A DNA stretch of 64,000 bases, from NCBI RefSeq assembly GCF_009765875.1, contig NZ_LMUP01000008.1:611776-675775 (forward strand). Reading direction: 5' to 3'. A program made the translations under genes and the position numbers. Positions 6,406 to 16,623 of the stretch are shown piece by piece. Numbering within the stretch: the stretch's first letter is position 1; each line of letters begins with the position of its first letter. The notes under the pieces are model-generated. The model saw nothing but the letters and a program-made list of their open reading frames with translations, ran no database searches and was not told the origin of the DNA. Origin of the DNA: Pedobacter sp. L105 (lineage in GTDB: Bacteria > Bacteroidota > Bacteroidia > Sphingobacteriales > Sphingobacteriaceae).

Positions 6406-9162
6406 CTAAAGCTTAATCATTTCAACAACAACTTCTTTATTTTTCAAAGGAACAACATAAGCACCACGCTGTTCTCTCAGTTTCCCTTTAATCATATATT
6501 TTGCCCCTGCTTCCGGAGTAGTCTGGCTCATTCTTAAATAAGCAACAGGCGTATGGCCGTCAGCCGCATCCAGTGACAACTTGATCTCGGCTGTTTTCAG
6601 GTTAAAAGACACCGTATTAAACGTTCCCGCATCCAGGGTGAGCCAGATGCCTGCAGGTGCTACAAACACTTTTGATCTCTCTGCAGTAGTGATCTTAGTG
6701 GTTACCCAGTCGCCCGCTGTTTTCAGGTTACCGCCAAAGGCAAGCCAGCCAAATTCGTCATCGTGAGTGATATAGGTAGCTGTATTTACAGCATAACCAT
6801 AAAAGCCAGAACCATAATCTCCTGATAAACCGTCTATCTTTAACGTAGAAGGGAAAGAATGGAATGCGGCCGATCCAAAACCCTCCTGGGTAATATTGGA
6901 AATAGAACCCATCAAACCGCCATAACCTACGCGCAATAAATAAAGATCCTTAGGATACCTCCTGTAAGCATCCAAAACTGGAATAGCATTCAGACTTGAA
7001 CCATAATGGTGCAGCTGACGTTCTACCCTTGATAATTTACCTCCATATAAAAAGTCCCAATATCGGCGCGCACTGCCGTTGTATCCCCAGTGTGGGATAG
7101 TTGGCATATAACCCAGGATTGCATTTAAAGTGACATCTGCTTTATCTTTATAACCGAAATAGTCTGACCATACATAAACTTCTTCCTGACCCGTAGAATC
7201 CCATGGCATTTCACTTCCAAAAGGGAAATCAAGCGTATGCCAGTGTTCAGCACGTTTTTTCATGGCAGCTTCCAGTATAGCCGCTTTATCATTCCAGCCT
7301 TCGGCTTTCAGATCCATCAGGATATAATAAAACACACTTCCTTCCATCTGTCCGAACTGAACATAATATGGAGCCAGGTTAACCATCGCCATCGTCGTCT
7401 GGTAAGCATTATCCAGATGCCAGTCCCATTTTTTCTCTGTAACCAGGCCGGTATGGTTGCGGGCCAGGCGGTAAAGCACCCAATGTGCTGCTGCAACATG
7501 CGGATAATTGTAAGAACGGCCAATATCATTTGCTGCAACGTGGTTCCATGCTGCCCAGGTTTTGTAATTGATATCTTTGCTATACGTTCCTGCGGGTACA
7601 GAATCTGGCTGATAATAAAACATACTTTTTTTAACCCCATATTTCTCTGCCCCCTCACTGTGCTGTAATCCGCCCCATAAAGTGTGGTTTGCAAACAGTT
7701 GCAGTTTCTCAATCTCTTCCTTATCCGGACGAACCAGTTCTTTCATCATGGCGCCCAGCCATCCGCCGGCTCCGCCTTCATCACTTAACCCTGCAATCCA
7801 GGCACGGCTATCTTCTTTAACCTGTTGTTTTTTTTCAATATCATAACTGATAACAGAGTTATTACGCCCAAAAAAGTCATTTTTATCCTGGAACCATTGT
7901 TCATGAGTCAAAAAGCGACCGAAATCATCTATCACTTTCGTTTCAGGTTTGATCACCTTATACTGAATGGTCTGTGAAGTTCCATCTTCATAGTTGACTG
8001 TTACCCTTACCCTGCCCCAGGTATTCCCTTTAAGCTGATAACTTTTCCATCCTTTAGGCGTAGTTGCCAGTGCGGTAAAGGTAATTGCATTGGCAGGAAA
8101 CGTTTCAATAACACTTACTTTTGAAGGATAATTCAGAAATAATTTAGCATCTATATCTTCAGGGATCACATAACCAGGAATACCTACTGCAACAGGACGT
8201 TTTTCTTCAACCAGCCTTTTTTCTATACCCCTGATTGAATCTGCCAGGATAAACTTCAACCCGTAATCTTTTGATTCGCCGGATTTTAAAATCAATGCAG
8301 TGGGTGTATTCCATGGCTCAGCAGCTTTCCAGTCCTGCTCGGCATTGGCCTTACTCAACGCCATCCACTCATAAAAACCTTCAAAGGTAATTCCCCTTGG
8401 CGTAGGATCATCCAGCAAAGGATTGTAAGCCTCAAAAGGAGTCTTTCCGTAAGGCACCACCAATAACACCTGTCCCTTACCTGTTAAACGGGTAACCTGC
8501 AAATAACCGGCATCCTTTCCTATATAGGGATCATAAAAAACATTTTGTGCATGCGTTTGCTCCAGTGTTTTATCGATCATCACATTATTGAAGATCACAG
8601 GCATACCGAAACCGCCTATTTCAACAGGCTGGGTACTTTTATTTTTAACGTTAAAATGTAAAACAAGTTCTCCGTTGATCAGCTCCCAGTATCTTTTGAT
8701 TTCAAAAGGAATATCGTTGGGTAAAGTACCAGACAGATCTGCCGCAGCCAGGATATTACCTCCGGTCTTGAGCGCAGTGACATCCCCCCTTTTAGCAGCC
8801 GTAGAAATCTTACGCCATTCTCCCGACAAGTTTGTCCTGAACCGAAGGTTTAAATCACCAAGGTGATAGAGGCCATCACGGCTTCTTTTTTCCAGCACTT
8901 CTCCAGGCGTAAAATCAAAACTTTTATCTGTATTTGGATCAAGCGCTGCAACCGTTTGTGACGATTTCAGCAGTTTCAGCTGAAAAGCCGAGGTATTGAT
9001 CGTTATCACGCCCTCAGCGATATTTAAGGTAGCAGGTTTATCTTCTATCTTTTTCCATATTGAAACTGTCTGCCCATAAGCAGCAGCATCTCCCAACAGG
9101 GCGATGAATGCCAGAACAACCAGTGAAGTTTTCTGGAAAGAGCGTTTATTTTTAAAAACCAT
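6406..9162 (-). CDS. Large periplasmic DUF5695-like protein, possible glycoside-active enzyme
   Basis: 918 residues with a signal peptide (KTSLVVLAFIALLGDAAAYGQ). The N-terminal 300 residues look like a beta-rich sugar-binding or supersandwich domain; residues about 400-800 contain many Trp/Tyr/Asp/Glu motifs (WDWHLDNAYQTTMAM, YVWSDYFGY, HWGYNGSARRYWDF) suggesting an alpha/alpha-barrel; the C-terminus is beta-rich. The pattern reminds me of DUF5695 proteins, recalled rather than searched. It starts 30 bp after the S9 peptidase on the same strand and likely belongs to that transcript and to the SusC/SusD locus. The substrate is unknown. Confidence 0.6.
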   Translation of the reverse strand: MVFKNKRSFQKTSLVVLAFIALLGDAAAYGQTVSIWKKIEDKPATLNIAEGVITINTSAFQLKLLKSSQTVAALDPNTDKSFDFTPGEVLEKRSRDGLYHLGDLNLRFRTNLSGEWRKISTAAKRGDVTALKTGGNILAAADLSGTLPNDIPFEIKRYWELINGELVLHFNVKNKSTQPVEIGGFGMPVIFNNVMIDKTLEQTHAQNVFYDPYIGKDAGYLQVTRLTGKGQVLLVVPYGKTPFEAYNPLLDDPTPRGITFEGFYEWMALSKANAEQDWKAAEPWNTPTALILKSGESKDYGLKFILADSIRGIEKRLVEEKRPVAVGIPGYVIPEDIDAKLFLNYPSKVSVIETFPANAITFTALATTPKGWKSYQLKGNTWGRVRVTVNYEDGTSQTIQYKVIKPETKVIDDFGRFLTHEQWFQDKNDFFGRNNSVISYDIEKKQQVKEDSRAWIAGLSDEGGAGGWLGAMMKELVRPDKEEIEKLQLFANHTLWGGLQHSEGAEKYGVKKSMFYYQPDSVPAGTYSKDINYKTWAAWNHVAANDIGRSYNYPHVAAAHWVLYRLARNHTGLVTEKKWDWHLDNAYQTTMAMVNLAPYYVQFGQMEGSVFYYILMDLKAEGWNDKAAILEAAMKKRAEHWHTLDFPFGSEMPWDSTGQEEVYVWSDYFGYKDKADVTLNAILGYMPTIPHWGYNGSARRYWDFLYGGKLSRVERQLHHYGSSLNAIPVLDAYRRYPKDLYLLRVGYGGLMGSISNITQEGFGSAAFHSFPSTLKIDGLSGDYGSGFYGYAVNTATYITHDDEFGWLAFGGNLKTAGDWVTTKITTAERSKVFVAPAGIWLTLDAGTFNTVSFNLKTAEIKLSLDAADGHTPVAYLRMSQTTPEAGAKYMIKGKLREQRGAYVVPLKNKEVVVEMIKL

Positions 9163-9191
9163 AAGTTAAAGAATAAATGAAAGCGTAAAAT

Positions 9192-11486
9192 TTAAGGTTT
9201 TGGAACAGAGATACTTTGTTTCCAGGTCCATTCCGGAGGGTCTACCCCCAATAAGTGTTTCACAAAGAAATCCCTTCTCTTGTGTTCTCCATAATCTCCA
9301 CCCAGTGAATGCCCCATACCAGGGATTTCCAGAAAGTCGAAATTCTTATTGGCCTTTACCAGGGCATTAATTAACTGTATAGTAGAAGAAGGATCTACAT
9401 TTTCGTCCATTTCACCTAAGATCAGTAATAATTTTCCTTGCAGGCGATAAGCATTGGTCACATTGGAAGACTCTTCATATTGTTTTCCTATCGGATAACC
9501 CATCCACTGCTCATTCCACCAGATCTTATCCATGCGGTTATCATGACAACCAGAAGAAGAAACGGCAACTTTGTAAAATTCAGGATGAAAAAGAAGGGCA
9601 CCCGCAGAATTTTGTCCACCGGCAGAATTACCCCAGATCCCTACACGGTCCAGGTCCATATAACTGTATTGCTTTGCAGCTGATTTCATCCAGGCGATAC
9701 GGTCTGGAAAACCTGCATCTTTCAGGTCTTTCCAGCACACGTCATGAAAAGCTTTGGAACGGTTTGCCGTGCCCATACCATCTATCTGAACAATAATAAA
9801 TCCCAGTTCGGCCATTTCATGCAGCGAACCGCGGGAATCAGTAACAAAGTTTTTGGGTACAAATGAATCCTGCGGGCCTGCATAAATATATTCTATCACA
9901 GGATATTTTTTAGCAGGGTCAAAATTGCTTGGACGGATGATAATTCCCCAGATATCAGTTTTACCATCCCTGCCTTTTGCTGTAAATACTTCAGGCAGTT
10001 TCCATCCGCTAGCTAATAGCGGAGAGATATCACCTTTTTCAAGCGGCATGATAATTTTACCATCGGCAGCACTCCTCAGTACCGAAACTGGTGCCATATC
10101 AACCCTGGAATAAGTATCTTCGAAATAACTAAAATCGGGAGAGAATACCACTTTATGGTTGGCATTTTCTGTAGTCAGGGCTTTTAATCCCGAACCATCA
10201 AAGTTGATCCGGTAGTATTGTAAAAAGTAAGGGTCCTGGTCCGCATTGCGTCCGCTGGCGCTAAAGATCAGCTGACGTTTCTTTTCATCAACGTTAACCA
10301 CCTCTCTCATTACCCAGTTGCCTTTAGTGATCTGGTTTTTTAATTTCCCATGCCCATCATACAGGTAAAGGTGGTTCCAGCCATCACGCTCAGAAGCCCA
10401 GATAATTTCCTTACCATCTGCTATGTCATAGCGGTAATGCCTGCCACTGTAATTGATAAAGGTTTTACTGGTTTCGTCAATCAAAGTATTCACTTTACCC
10501 GTAGTAGCATCCACTTCCATCACTTTATATTCCTGGTGGCCACGCTGGTTATATTCAAAAGTAAAAGAGCGGCTGTCTTTATGCCATTCAGGCGATGATA
10601 AACTGTATTGAGCGGGAATGAGTGAAAGATCTACGGCTACTTGTTTTTTTGTTTTTACGATAAAAAGCGAAGGTTGCTTTTGTGACAGCGCATCACCCGG
10701 TTTAAGATAATTGCGCGTATGTAATTTAGGTTGCAGCTGATCTTTGGGGGAAGATTCGATCAGGTATACCCAATGTGGTTTGTTAACTCTTATTTTATTG
10801 GTAGCCAGTTTTTGTGCATCAGGAGACCAACTCAGCTGAGGAGAATAATAATCACCTTCAGAACCGTCAAAACTTAACTGATACTCATCTTTCTCGTCTG
10901 CCGCAGCATGGATATAAACATTGTAATTCCTGATGTAAGCAATCCATTTGCCGTCAGGTGAGGTTACACTTTTGCCCTTGGGGTCATCATCCTCAGGATC
11001 ATCATGATCCACCAGTCCTGTCTTTTGCTTTTTTACTTCAGTGCACTGATAATCTGCCAGGTTGCAGGTCCAGTCTTTTCCGTTTGCACGGAACACCAGT
11101 TGCTGGCCGTTAGCAATAATATTCAGGTTGCTAAGCTCCAGCTGACCAGCTTCTACCGGTTTTCCTGTAACTGAAGATAAAGATTGGGCCAGTTTTGCCT
11201 GATCAAAGGCAGGCTGCCGACTCAATCCTGCAGCATCTACCATAATATATTGTCTGCCCTGAGGCGTAAACACGCTATATAGAAATTTATGCTGACCTTC
11301 TATCCATTGTATATTTTCTGGTGAGTTGTACACCGCGTGCTGCATTTGGCCGTTTAAGGTCTCGGCACGCTGGTAATCCTGAAGGGTTCCCTGGGCATGA
11401 AGGGAAAATGAGAACAAAAATGCTGTCGCCATCAAACCAATGGCTTTTTTGAAATCAGCAGCTGTCAACTGGAAGGTATAGATCAT
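9192..11486 (-). CDS. S9 prolyl oligopeptidase/dipeptidyl-peptidase IV-like enzyme
   Basis: 764 residues with an N-terminal signal segment. Residues about 100-480 form a DPP IV-type beta-propeller (repeats such as VTSPDGKWIAYIRNYNVYIH); residues about 500-760 are the alpha/beta-hydrolase domain. The probable triad is Ser in GNSAGG (near 620), Asp in GEMDENVDP (near 695) and His in GMGHSLGG (near 724). The nucleophile motif is GNSAG rather than the usual GWSYG of DPP IV, so the subfamily is atypical. It likely releases dipeptides or cleaves peptide bonds in the periplasm. It sits downstream of SusC/SusD after a terminator, pointing to peptide use. Confidence 0.88.
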   Translation of the reverse strand: MIYTFQLTAADFKKAIGLMATAFLFSFSLHAQGTLQDYQRAETLNGQMQHAVYNSPENIQWIEGQHKFLYSVFTPQGRQYIMVDAAGLSRQPAFDQAKLAQSLSSVTGKPVEAGQLELSNLNIIANGQQLVFRANGKDWTCNLADYQCTEVKKQKTGLVDHDDPEDDDPKGKSVTSPDGKWIAYIRNYNVYIHAAADEKDEYQLSFDGSEGDYYSPQLSWSPDAQKLATNKIRVNKPHWVYLIESSPKDQLQPKLHTRNYLKPGDALSQKQPSLFIVKTKKQVAVDLSLIPAQYSLSSPEWHKDSRSFTFEYNQRGHQEYKVMEVDATTGKVNTLIDETSKTFINYSGRHYRYDIADGKEIIWASERDGWNHLYLYDGHGKLKNQITKGNWVMREVVNVDEKKRQLIFSASGRNADQDPYFLQYYRINFDGSGLKALTTENANHKVVFSPDFSYFEDTYSRVDMAPVSVLRSAADGKIIMPLEKGDISPLLASGWKLPEVFTAKGRDGKTDIWGIIIRPSNFDPAKKYPVIEYIYAGPQDSFVPKNFVTDSRGSLHEMAELGFIIVQIDGMGTANRSKAFHDVCWKDLKDAGFPDRIAWMKSAAKQYSYMDLDRVGIWGNSAGGQNSAGALLFHPEFYKVAVSSSGCHDNRMDKIWWNEQWMGYPIGKQYEESSNVTNAYRLQGKLLLILGEMDENVDPSSTIQLINALVKANKNFDFLEIPGMGHSLGGDYGEHKRRDFFVKHLLGVDPPEWTWKQSISVPKP

Positions 11487-11593
11487 GGTGAGTTGATGAT
11501 AAGGATGATTGTAAAAATAGCGTTGAGTACATTAAAATTTAACCCATAAATTGTTTCATAGTAGCCGTTTATTAACTATTAAATCCTTCACAT

Positions 11594-11633
11594 AAAAAAA
11601 ACCCTCCGGGAATTTAGCTCCTGAAGGGGTTTT
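11594..11633 (-). terminator. Rho-independent terminator after SusD
   Basis: Stem of ACCCTCCGGGA (11601-11611) against TCCTGAAGGGGT (11619-11630), with an A run on the plus strand that becomes a U run for minus-strand transcripts. It lies just after the SusD stop, so the peptidase gene downstream depends on readthrough or its own promoter. Confidence 0.75.
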
Positions 11634-11652
11634 ATGAAAAAATTAAATGAAT

Positions 11653-13041
11653 CTACTGAGCAGCATCCCACCACAATCTGTCTGTCAGCTTAGCCGACTG
11701 AACCGCCTGAGGATTAGAAGTTTCTTCCACCTGAGGATATAATAAACGACGTGGAATATCAGATAATGCGTTTAATACTTTTGTCAAAGGCGGATATCCT
11801 GTTCTTCTCCAGTCAACCCATGTTTCTGTAGATAAGAAATTAGGAATACCTTTTTCTTCGATGATCAACTCTAAAGCATTGCTGCTGGTTAACGCCCTGG
11901 AAGCGATATACGTAGCTGCATCAGCACTGCTCACACCCATTCTAGTCATGTGCGTATTGATCGCCAACTGGTAGATCGGTGCTGCAGCAGCATATCCTGA
12001 AACATAATAAGTTGCTTCTGCTTTAGTGAACAAAGCTTCTTCATAAGTAGCCATGTAAACATTTGCCCCAATCCCTGCATAATAATCACTTGGACGTGAA
12101 TAGGTTTCCAGATCACCAATTCCATCTAATCCGATGGTACGTCCTGTATACAATCCTGTTTCAGTAGCTGGTGCAACCATTTTACTTAAACGAGGATCAT
12201 TACGTGTTTTAAATCCATCAACAAAAGTAGTATTCAGGATCATCGTAGCAGAAGAGATAAAATCCTGCTGAAAAGGATTTTCTGTACCTGCAGAACCGGT
12301 ATACGTCATTCTCATATCATCGCTGGTAGACGCCATTCCATTAGCTAGTTCAGTTAAAGCCAATTGTGCTTGTCCTGCGGCAGTATTTCCCGGGGCTTTA
12401 GTTAAGTGCATGTAATAACGGGCTTTTAACGTGTGGGCCAATCTGGTCCATGCAGCCATGTTACCTCCATAATAGAAATCATCTGCACCTGGTGCAGTCC
12501 CTGAGTTTTTAGCAATGTCAGCTATTCCGGCGTCCAATAAAGTTTGGATGCTTGCATAGATTTGTTTTTGCGTATCATAAGCCGGTTTCAGGTTAGCAAT
12601 TCCCTGGAATGCCCGAGAGTAAGGCATATCACCCCAAAAATCTGTACCCGTACCTAAACAATAAGCAGTCAGGATCTGAGAAATTCCCGAATAGTTATAG
12701 TTACCATTAGTTTGTGCTTTTTTAGTCAGCACAATCAGGTTGTTCAATTCTGTAGTGTACAATGTAGTCCAGTCGCCATTGATGTCGTAATTGTACATCA
12801 GGTAAGTACCTGCATTAGGATAAGGCTGGTTCAATGCCATTACCTGCATATATTCCAATACGATATTACTCGCATTTCCCGCATATAAGCTGGAAGAGAT
12901 AGAAGTCTCTACAGGAGACAGGATCAATCCTTCTGATACTACTGTAGGGCTATTAGGATTCTGATTGACATCCACAAATTTCTTACATCCGCTGAATCCG
13001 ATCAGACCGCAGGACAGAAATAATATATATATTTTTTTCAT
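11653..13041 (-). CDS. SusD/RagB-like outer-membrane lipoprotein (SusD-like_2 type)
   Basis: 462 residues. The N-terminus MKKIYILFLSCGLIGFSGC is a lipoprotein signal with lipobox LIGFSGC. The rest is helical with TPR-like segments and has the NPN...SPTVVS and YATYEEALFTKAEATYYVSGY features of SusD-like proteins of the RagB class. SusD-like proteins cap the SusC porin and bind the incoming oligosaccharide or peptide at the cell surface. It follows its SusC partner by 21 bp. Confidence 0.9.
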   Translation of the reverse strand: MKKIYILFLSCGLIGFSGCKKFVDVNQNPNSPTVVSEGLILSPVETSISSSLYAGNASNIVLEYMQVMALNQPYPNAGTYLMYNYDINGDWTTLYTTELNNLIVLTKKAQTNGNYNYSGISQILTAYCLGTGTDFWGDMPYSRAFQGIANLKPAYDTQKQIYASIQTLLDAGIADIAKNSGTAPGADDFYYGGNMAAWTRLAHTLKARYYMHLTKAPGNTAAGQAQLALTELANGMASTSDDMRMTYTGSAGTENPFQQDFISSATMILNTTFVDGFKTRNDPRLSKMVAPATETGLYTGRTIGLDGIGDLETYSRPSDYYAGIGANVYMATYEEALFTKAEATYYVSGYAAAAPIYQLAINTHMTRMGVSSADAATYIASRALTSSNALELIIEEKGIPNFLSTETWVDWRRTGYPPLTKVLNALSDIPRRLLYPQVEETSNPQAVQSAKLTDRLWWDAAQ

Positions 13042-13062
13042 GATAATTGAATTAAGGTAGAA

Positions 13063-16000
13063 CTACAGGGTTAATTTCAGGCTAAGGTCAAAAGAACGTG
13101 AAGTAGGAACAGAGAAGGAATAAATACCTTGTGAACCATTTGAAGAACCAAATGAACTTACTTCAGGGTCGCCACCGGTAAAGTGAGGTGCATAGATCCA
13201 AAGGTTACGTCCTGTTACAGTCAATGATATCGCTTTGAAAGGGCCTTTCTTTAAACTCGAAGGATTAATGTTATAACCGATACTTGCATTTCTCAGTTTC
13301 AGGTAAGTACCATCCTGAATTACTGATTCTGTAATACCATTTAAACGCTGATAATAAGCTTGGCCTGTTACTGAAACTGTATTTGGCAATCCTGTATCTT
13401 CATTGATACCATCAACTACTCTTGGTGCCCTGTTTTCGGTAACCTTTGGCGTTCCATAGAAATACCCGTAACTATCTACATTATTCTGGATATCCCCGCC
13501 TTTTTTGAAGTCAAAGAAAAAACTTGCATTCCATTGTTTGTACCTGAAGTTATTGTTGATGCTGGCCATGTATTTCGGAATGATGTTACCGATAATGCCT
13601 TGTGTAGCATCTGCAACTGGTAAACCTGAAGCGTCGGTCAGGATTTTACCTGAAGCACTGCGTGCGTAACGGGTACCTACGATAGTTCCGTAAGATTGTC
13701 CTTTAACAATAGTGGTAAAACCATTGGCAATCTGGTCTATACCAGGATAGATCTCAGCCACTGTACTTTTGTATTTTGACCAGTTTAAAGTCATGTCCCA
13801 CTGGAAGTCTTTAGATTTTACCGGAACGATATTCATTGAGGCTTCCATACCCCTGATTTGCAATTGTGCAGAATTCACCGTGGTATAGGCATATCCTGAA
13901 GAAGGGGCAATTCCTACCGTAGGGATAATACCACCTATTGTATTTTTAGAATAAAAAGATCCTTCAAAAGTAATCCTGTTGTTTAGGAAACCAGTTTCAA
14001 AACCTGCTTCAAATTCATCCAGACGCTCATTTTTTAATGTTGCATTGGCTAAAGTCTGGTTGAGTAAAAATCCTGACTGTCCTGCATAAGGGAAGTTAAT
14101 GTTACGAACAGATGAACCACCCGACTGTGTAAGGTAAGTTGTAGTTAAAGAGTAAGGAGAAATACTACCGTCATTACCCACAGTACCGTATGAAACGCGG
14201 ATTTTGGCCAGGTTCATTACTTTCTTCAATCCATCATTAAAAAATTGAGAAAGGATAAAACTTGTTGCTGCAGATCCGTAAGGATAAAAGTTATTGCCTT
14301 CGGCCAGTACAGAATTACCATCGTATCTTCCTGTCAGGGATAATTCCAAGAAGTGTTTGTAATCGATATTGCCCTGTAAATAGAACCCAATCTTACGTTG
14401 TAAATAATGGTTTTCAGTATAAGTAACAGTAGATGCAGAACTGATGTTATTTAAACCTGCTACAGTAAGCCCTAAACCGTTACCGTAGGAGTTTTCAGAG
14501 TATTGTGAAAAAACGTTGTTACCCAATATACCATCGAAGGTAAAATCTCCGGATTGGTGACTTGCACTTGCGATCAAATCATTATTAAATTGTCTGAAAA
14601 TATTATTGCTGACAGTGATTCTTCCTGTAGGATTACTAACTGATCCAACATTTTCATGGTAGTTATCCTGTTCAGTGTAAACGTCTGCCCCAAATCTTTC
14701 TGTGATCGTTAACCATGAGATAGGTTTGTAATCTGCATTAAAAGTTGGCATGAAACGGTTTACTGCTGCAGTTTGACCTACATTATTTTCTACCCAATAT
14801 GGATTGTTCCTTGAATAACGAAACAAACGCTGCGTTCCGTCAGCATTGGTAGAAGGCTGCAGGTCATAAGAAACAGGAGCAGTGAAAATAGTCCACACCG
14901 GACTGCCCAGATCATAACCTTCAGGAAGACTGCTCTTATTTGAGTTCGTATAATTCAGGGAGAAAGTAGTATTTAAGTTCTTTAAAATTTTGGCACTATA
15001 CTTACCAAAAAATGAATTTCTTACATATTTTGTTGTTGGTACTGTTCCGGTTTGATTAAAGTTTCCGTAAGAAATAAAATAGCTGTTGCTTTCTCCGCTG
15101 CCACCACCTATATTAAAGGTATTGTTGTAGGTTTTTCCAGTTTGAAAAAACAAAGCCGACTGATCGTAAACTTTAGCTTTAGCACCATTGATCATTAAGG
15201 TGTCCATTTCAGCCCCCCAAGAAGTACTGGTTTTGTTCGTTACGCCGTCATAATATACACCATTGGTACCCAATGAGTATTTATTCTGAATCTGAGGGAT
15301 GATCGCCGTTTCCACAGAGAAGTCTGAAGAAAAGTTGATCGTTGGTTTTTTACTGCCACCACCGTTTTTAGTGGTAATGATGATCACACCATTTGCACCG
15401 GCAGAACCATATAAAGCTGTTGCTGCACTACCTTTAAGGATGTTCATGCTTTCAACGATGGAAGGGTCTAAATCTGCGATACGGTTTGTACCTGGTCCTG
15501 AAGCAATATTTCCAGTTTCGCTGTTATCTACAGGGATACCATCAATTACCATTAAAGCCTGATTGTTACCATATAGTGATGATCCACCACGAATAACAAT
15601 CCTGGATGAACTACCTGGGCTACCAGAGGAACTGGTTACCTGAACACCCGATGCTTTACCTGCCAGTGCATTGACAAGATTGGGCTCTTTGGTTTGAACC
15701 AGCTCGTCACTTTTAATTTCAGTAGAAGCGTAGGTTAACATTCTTTTTTCCCTCTTGATCCCCAGGGCCGTTACCACAACCTCATCCAGGTTTTGGTTAT
15801 CTTCTTCTAAGGAAACAGTAAGGTTTTTTTGCGATGAGAGCGCTATTTCTTTGGTGGTGTAGCTAATTGCTGAGATAATTAATGTAGCCTCTCCTTTGTA
15901 AGGAAGAGAAAATGCACCGTCGGCACCTGTCAAAGTTCCTTTGGTGGTTCCTTTGATCTTAACGGATACACCGGGAAGTCCGATTCCTTTTGTATCTGTC

Positions 16001-16104
16001 ACTTTCCCTTTCAGTACTATAGTCTGTGAAAAGGCAGACCCGCAGAAGAAAAGAGCACAAATACAAGAAAAAATAATTTTTTTGAGTAGTAGCTTTTGAT
16101 TCAT
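13063..16104 (-). CDS. SusC/RagA-family TonB-linked outer-membrane transporter
   Basis: 1013 residues. Signal peptide, then a carboxypeptidase-regulatory-like domain (VLKGKVTDTKGIGLPGVSVKIKGT, about 30-110), a LDEVVVTALGIKREKR TonB-box-like region (about 107-122), the plug domain with SGSPGSSSRIVIRGGSS and ALMVIDGIPVD (about 150-240) and a 22-strand type beta-barrel to the C-terminal aromatic-rich end. It imports large nutrients using TonB energy. Paired with the SusD downstream. No extracytoplasmic sigma/anti-sigma pair is seen nearby. Confidence 0.93.
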   Translation of the reverse strand: MNQKLLLKKIIFSCICALFFCGSAFSQTIVLKGKVTDTKGIGLPGVSVKIKGTTKGTLTGADGAFSLPYKGEATLIISAISYTTKEIALSSQKNLTVSLEEDNQNLDEVVVTALGIKREKRMLTYASTEIKSDELVQTKEPNLVNALAGKASGVQVTSSSGSPGSSSRIVIRGGSSLYGNNQALMVIDGIPVDNSETGNIASGPGTNRIADLDPSIVESMNILKGSAATALYGSAGANGVIIITTKNGGGSKKPTINFSSDFSVETAIIPQIQNKYSLGTNGVYYDGVTNKTSTSWGAEMDTLMINGAKAKVYDQSALFFQTGKTYNNTFNIGGGSGESNSYFISYGNFNQTGTVPTTKYVRNSFFGKYSAKILKNLNTTFSLNYTNSNKSSLPEGYDLGSPVWTIFTAPVSYDLQPSTNADGTQRLFRYSRNNPYWVENNVGQTAAVNRFMPTFNADYKPISWLTITERFGADVYTEQDNYHENVGSVSNPTGRITVSNNIFRQFNNDLIASASHQSGDFTFDGILGNNVFSQYSENSYGNGLGLTVAGLNNISSASTVTYTENHYLQRKIGFYLQGNIDYKHFLELSLTGRYDGNSVLAEGNNFYPYGSAATSFILSQFFNDGLKKVMNLAKIRVSYGTVGNDGSISPYSLTTTYLTQSGGSSVRNINFPYAGQSGFLLNQTLANATLKNERLDEFEAGFETGFLNNRITFEGSFYSKNTIGGIIPTVGIAPSSGYAYTTVNSAQLQIRGMEASMNIVPVKSKDFQWDMTLNWSKYKSTVAEIYPGIDQIANGFTTIVKGQSYGTIVGTRYARSASGKILTDASGLPVADATQGIIGNIIPKYMASINNNFRYKQWNASFFFDFKKGGDIQNNVDSYGYFYGTPKVTENRAPRVVDGINEDTGLPNTVSVTGQAYYQRLNGITESVIQDGTYLKLRNASIGYNINPSSLKKGPFKAISLTVTGRNLWIYAPHFTGGDPEVSSFGSSNGSQGIYSFSVPTSRSFDLSLKLTL

Positions 16105-16623
16105 AAAACTAGGTTTAGGTTATTGGTGTGTTTTGTTTTAACAAACAAGAATGTTCGATTTTATAAATCTATAGAATGATTGAAAGCATTTTTATCATAA
16201 AATTTGCCAGAACATACCGGATGTTAACATAAATTTTACATAAACAGCAAAATCTTGATATAACTCCAAATAAAGCCACTTAGACACCAGGAAAAAACTA
16301 CTTATAACGCTACTAATTTCAATAACCCGCCTTATTTATAAGTAGAATAAAACATTTTCTTCTTTAAACTGTATTTGCAAAATATTCACCAAGAAATTTT
16401 TCGAAAAAAGATACCTTACAAATCAATCCATTATTATTTTGGAATTAGTCAAAAAAAACAGGGTATTAAATGTTCTTAACAAGCTTTCCCCGAATAATTT
16501 TGCAACAATCAATAAAAGAGTAATATTTTGTTAATCTAAAATTAGCCCTAAATAAATATGCGTTGTGTTTATTTGATATAAGCAGCAGATTATTAACGAT
16601 TTGCCAATTGTAAACACAAGCCT
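16105..16623. other. 519-bp divergent intergenic region
   Basis: AT-rich stretch between the SusC gene (minus) and the phosphate transporter (plus). It holds a perfect 10-bp inverted repeat, CTACTTATAA at 16298-16307 and TTATAAGTAG at 16336-16345, 28 bp apart. TAATTTTG at 16495-16502 matches the -7 consensus and would give the phosphate transporter a leader of about 115 nt, though without a clear -33. No convincing SusC promoter or ORF was found. Confidence 0.5.

Noticed and set aside
6228..6416. Plus-strand 62-residue ORF
   Set aside because: It spans the tandem repeats and hairpin, has no family resemblance and overlaps the end of the large minus-strand gene.
7237..7712. Overlapping ORFs inside the 918-residue gene
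   Set aside because: Frame shadows of a continuous, signal-peptide-bearing protein.
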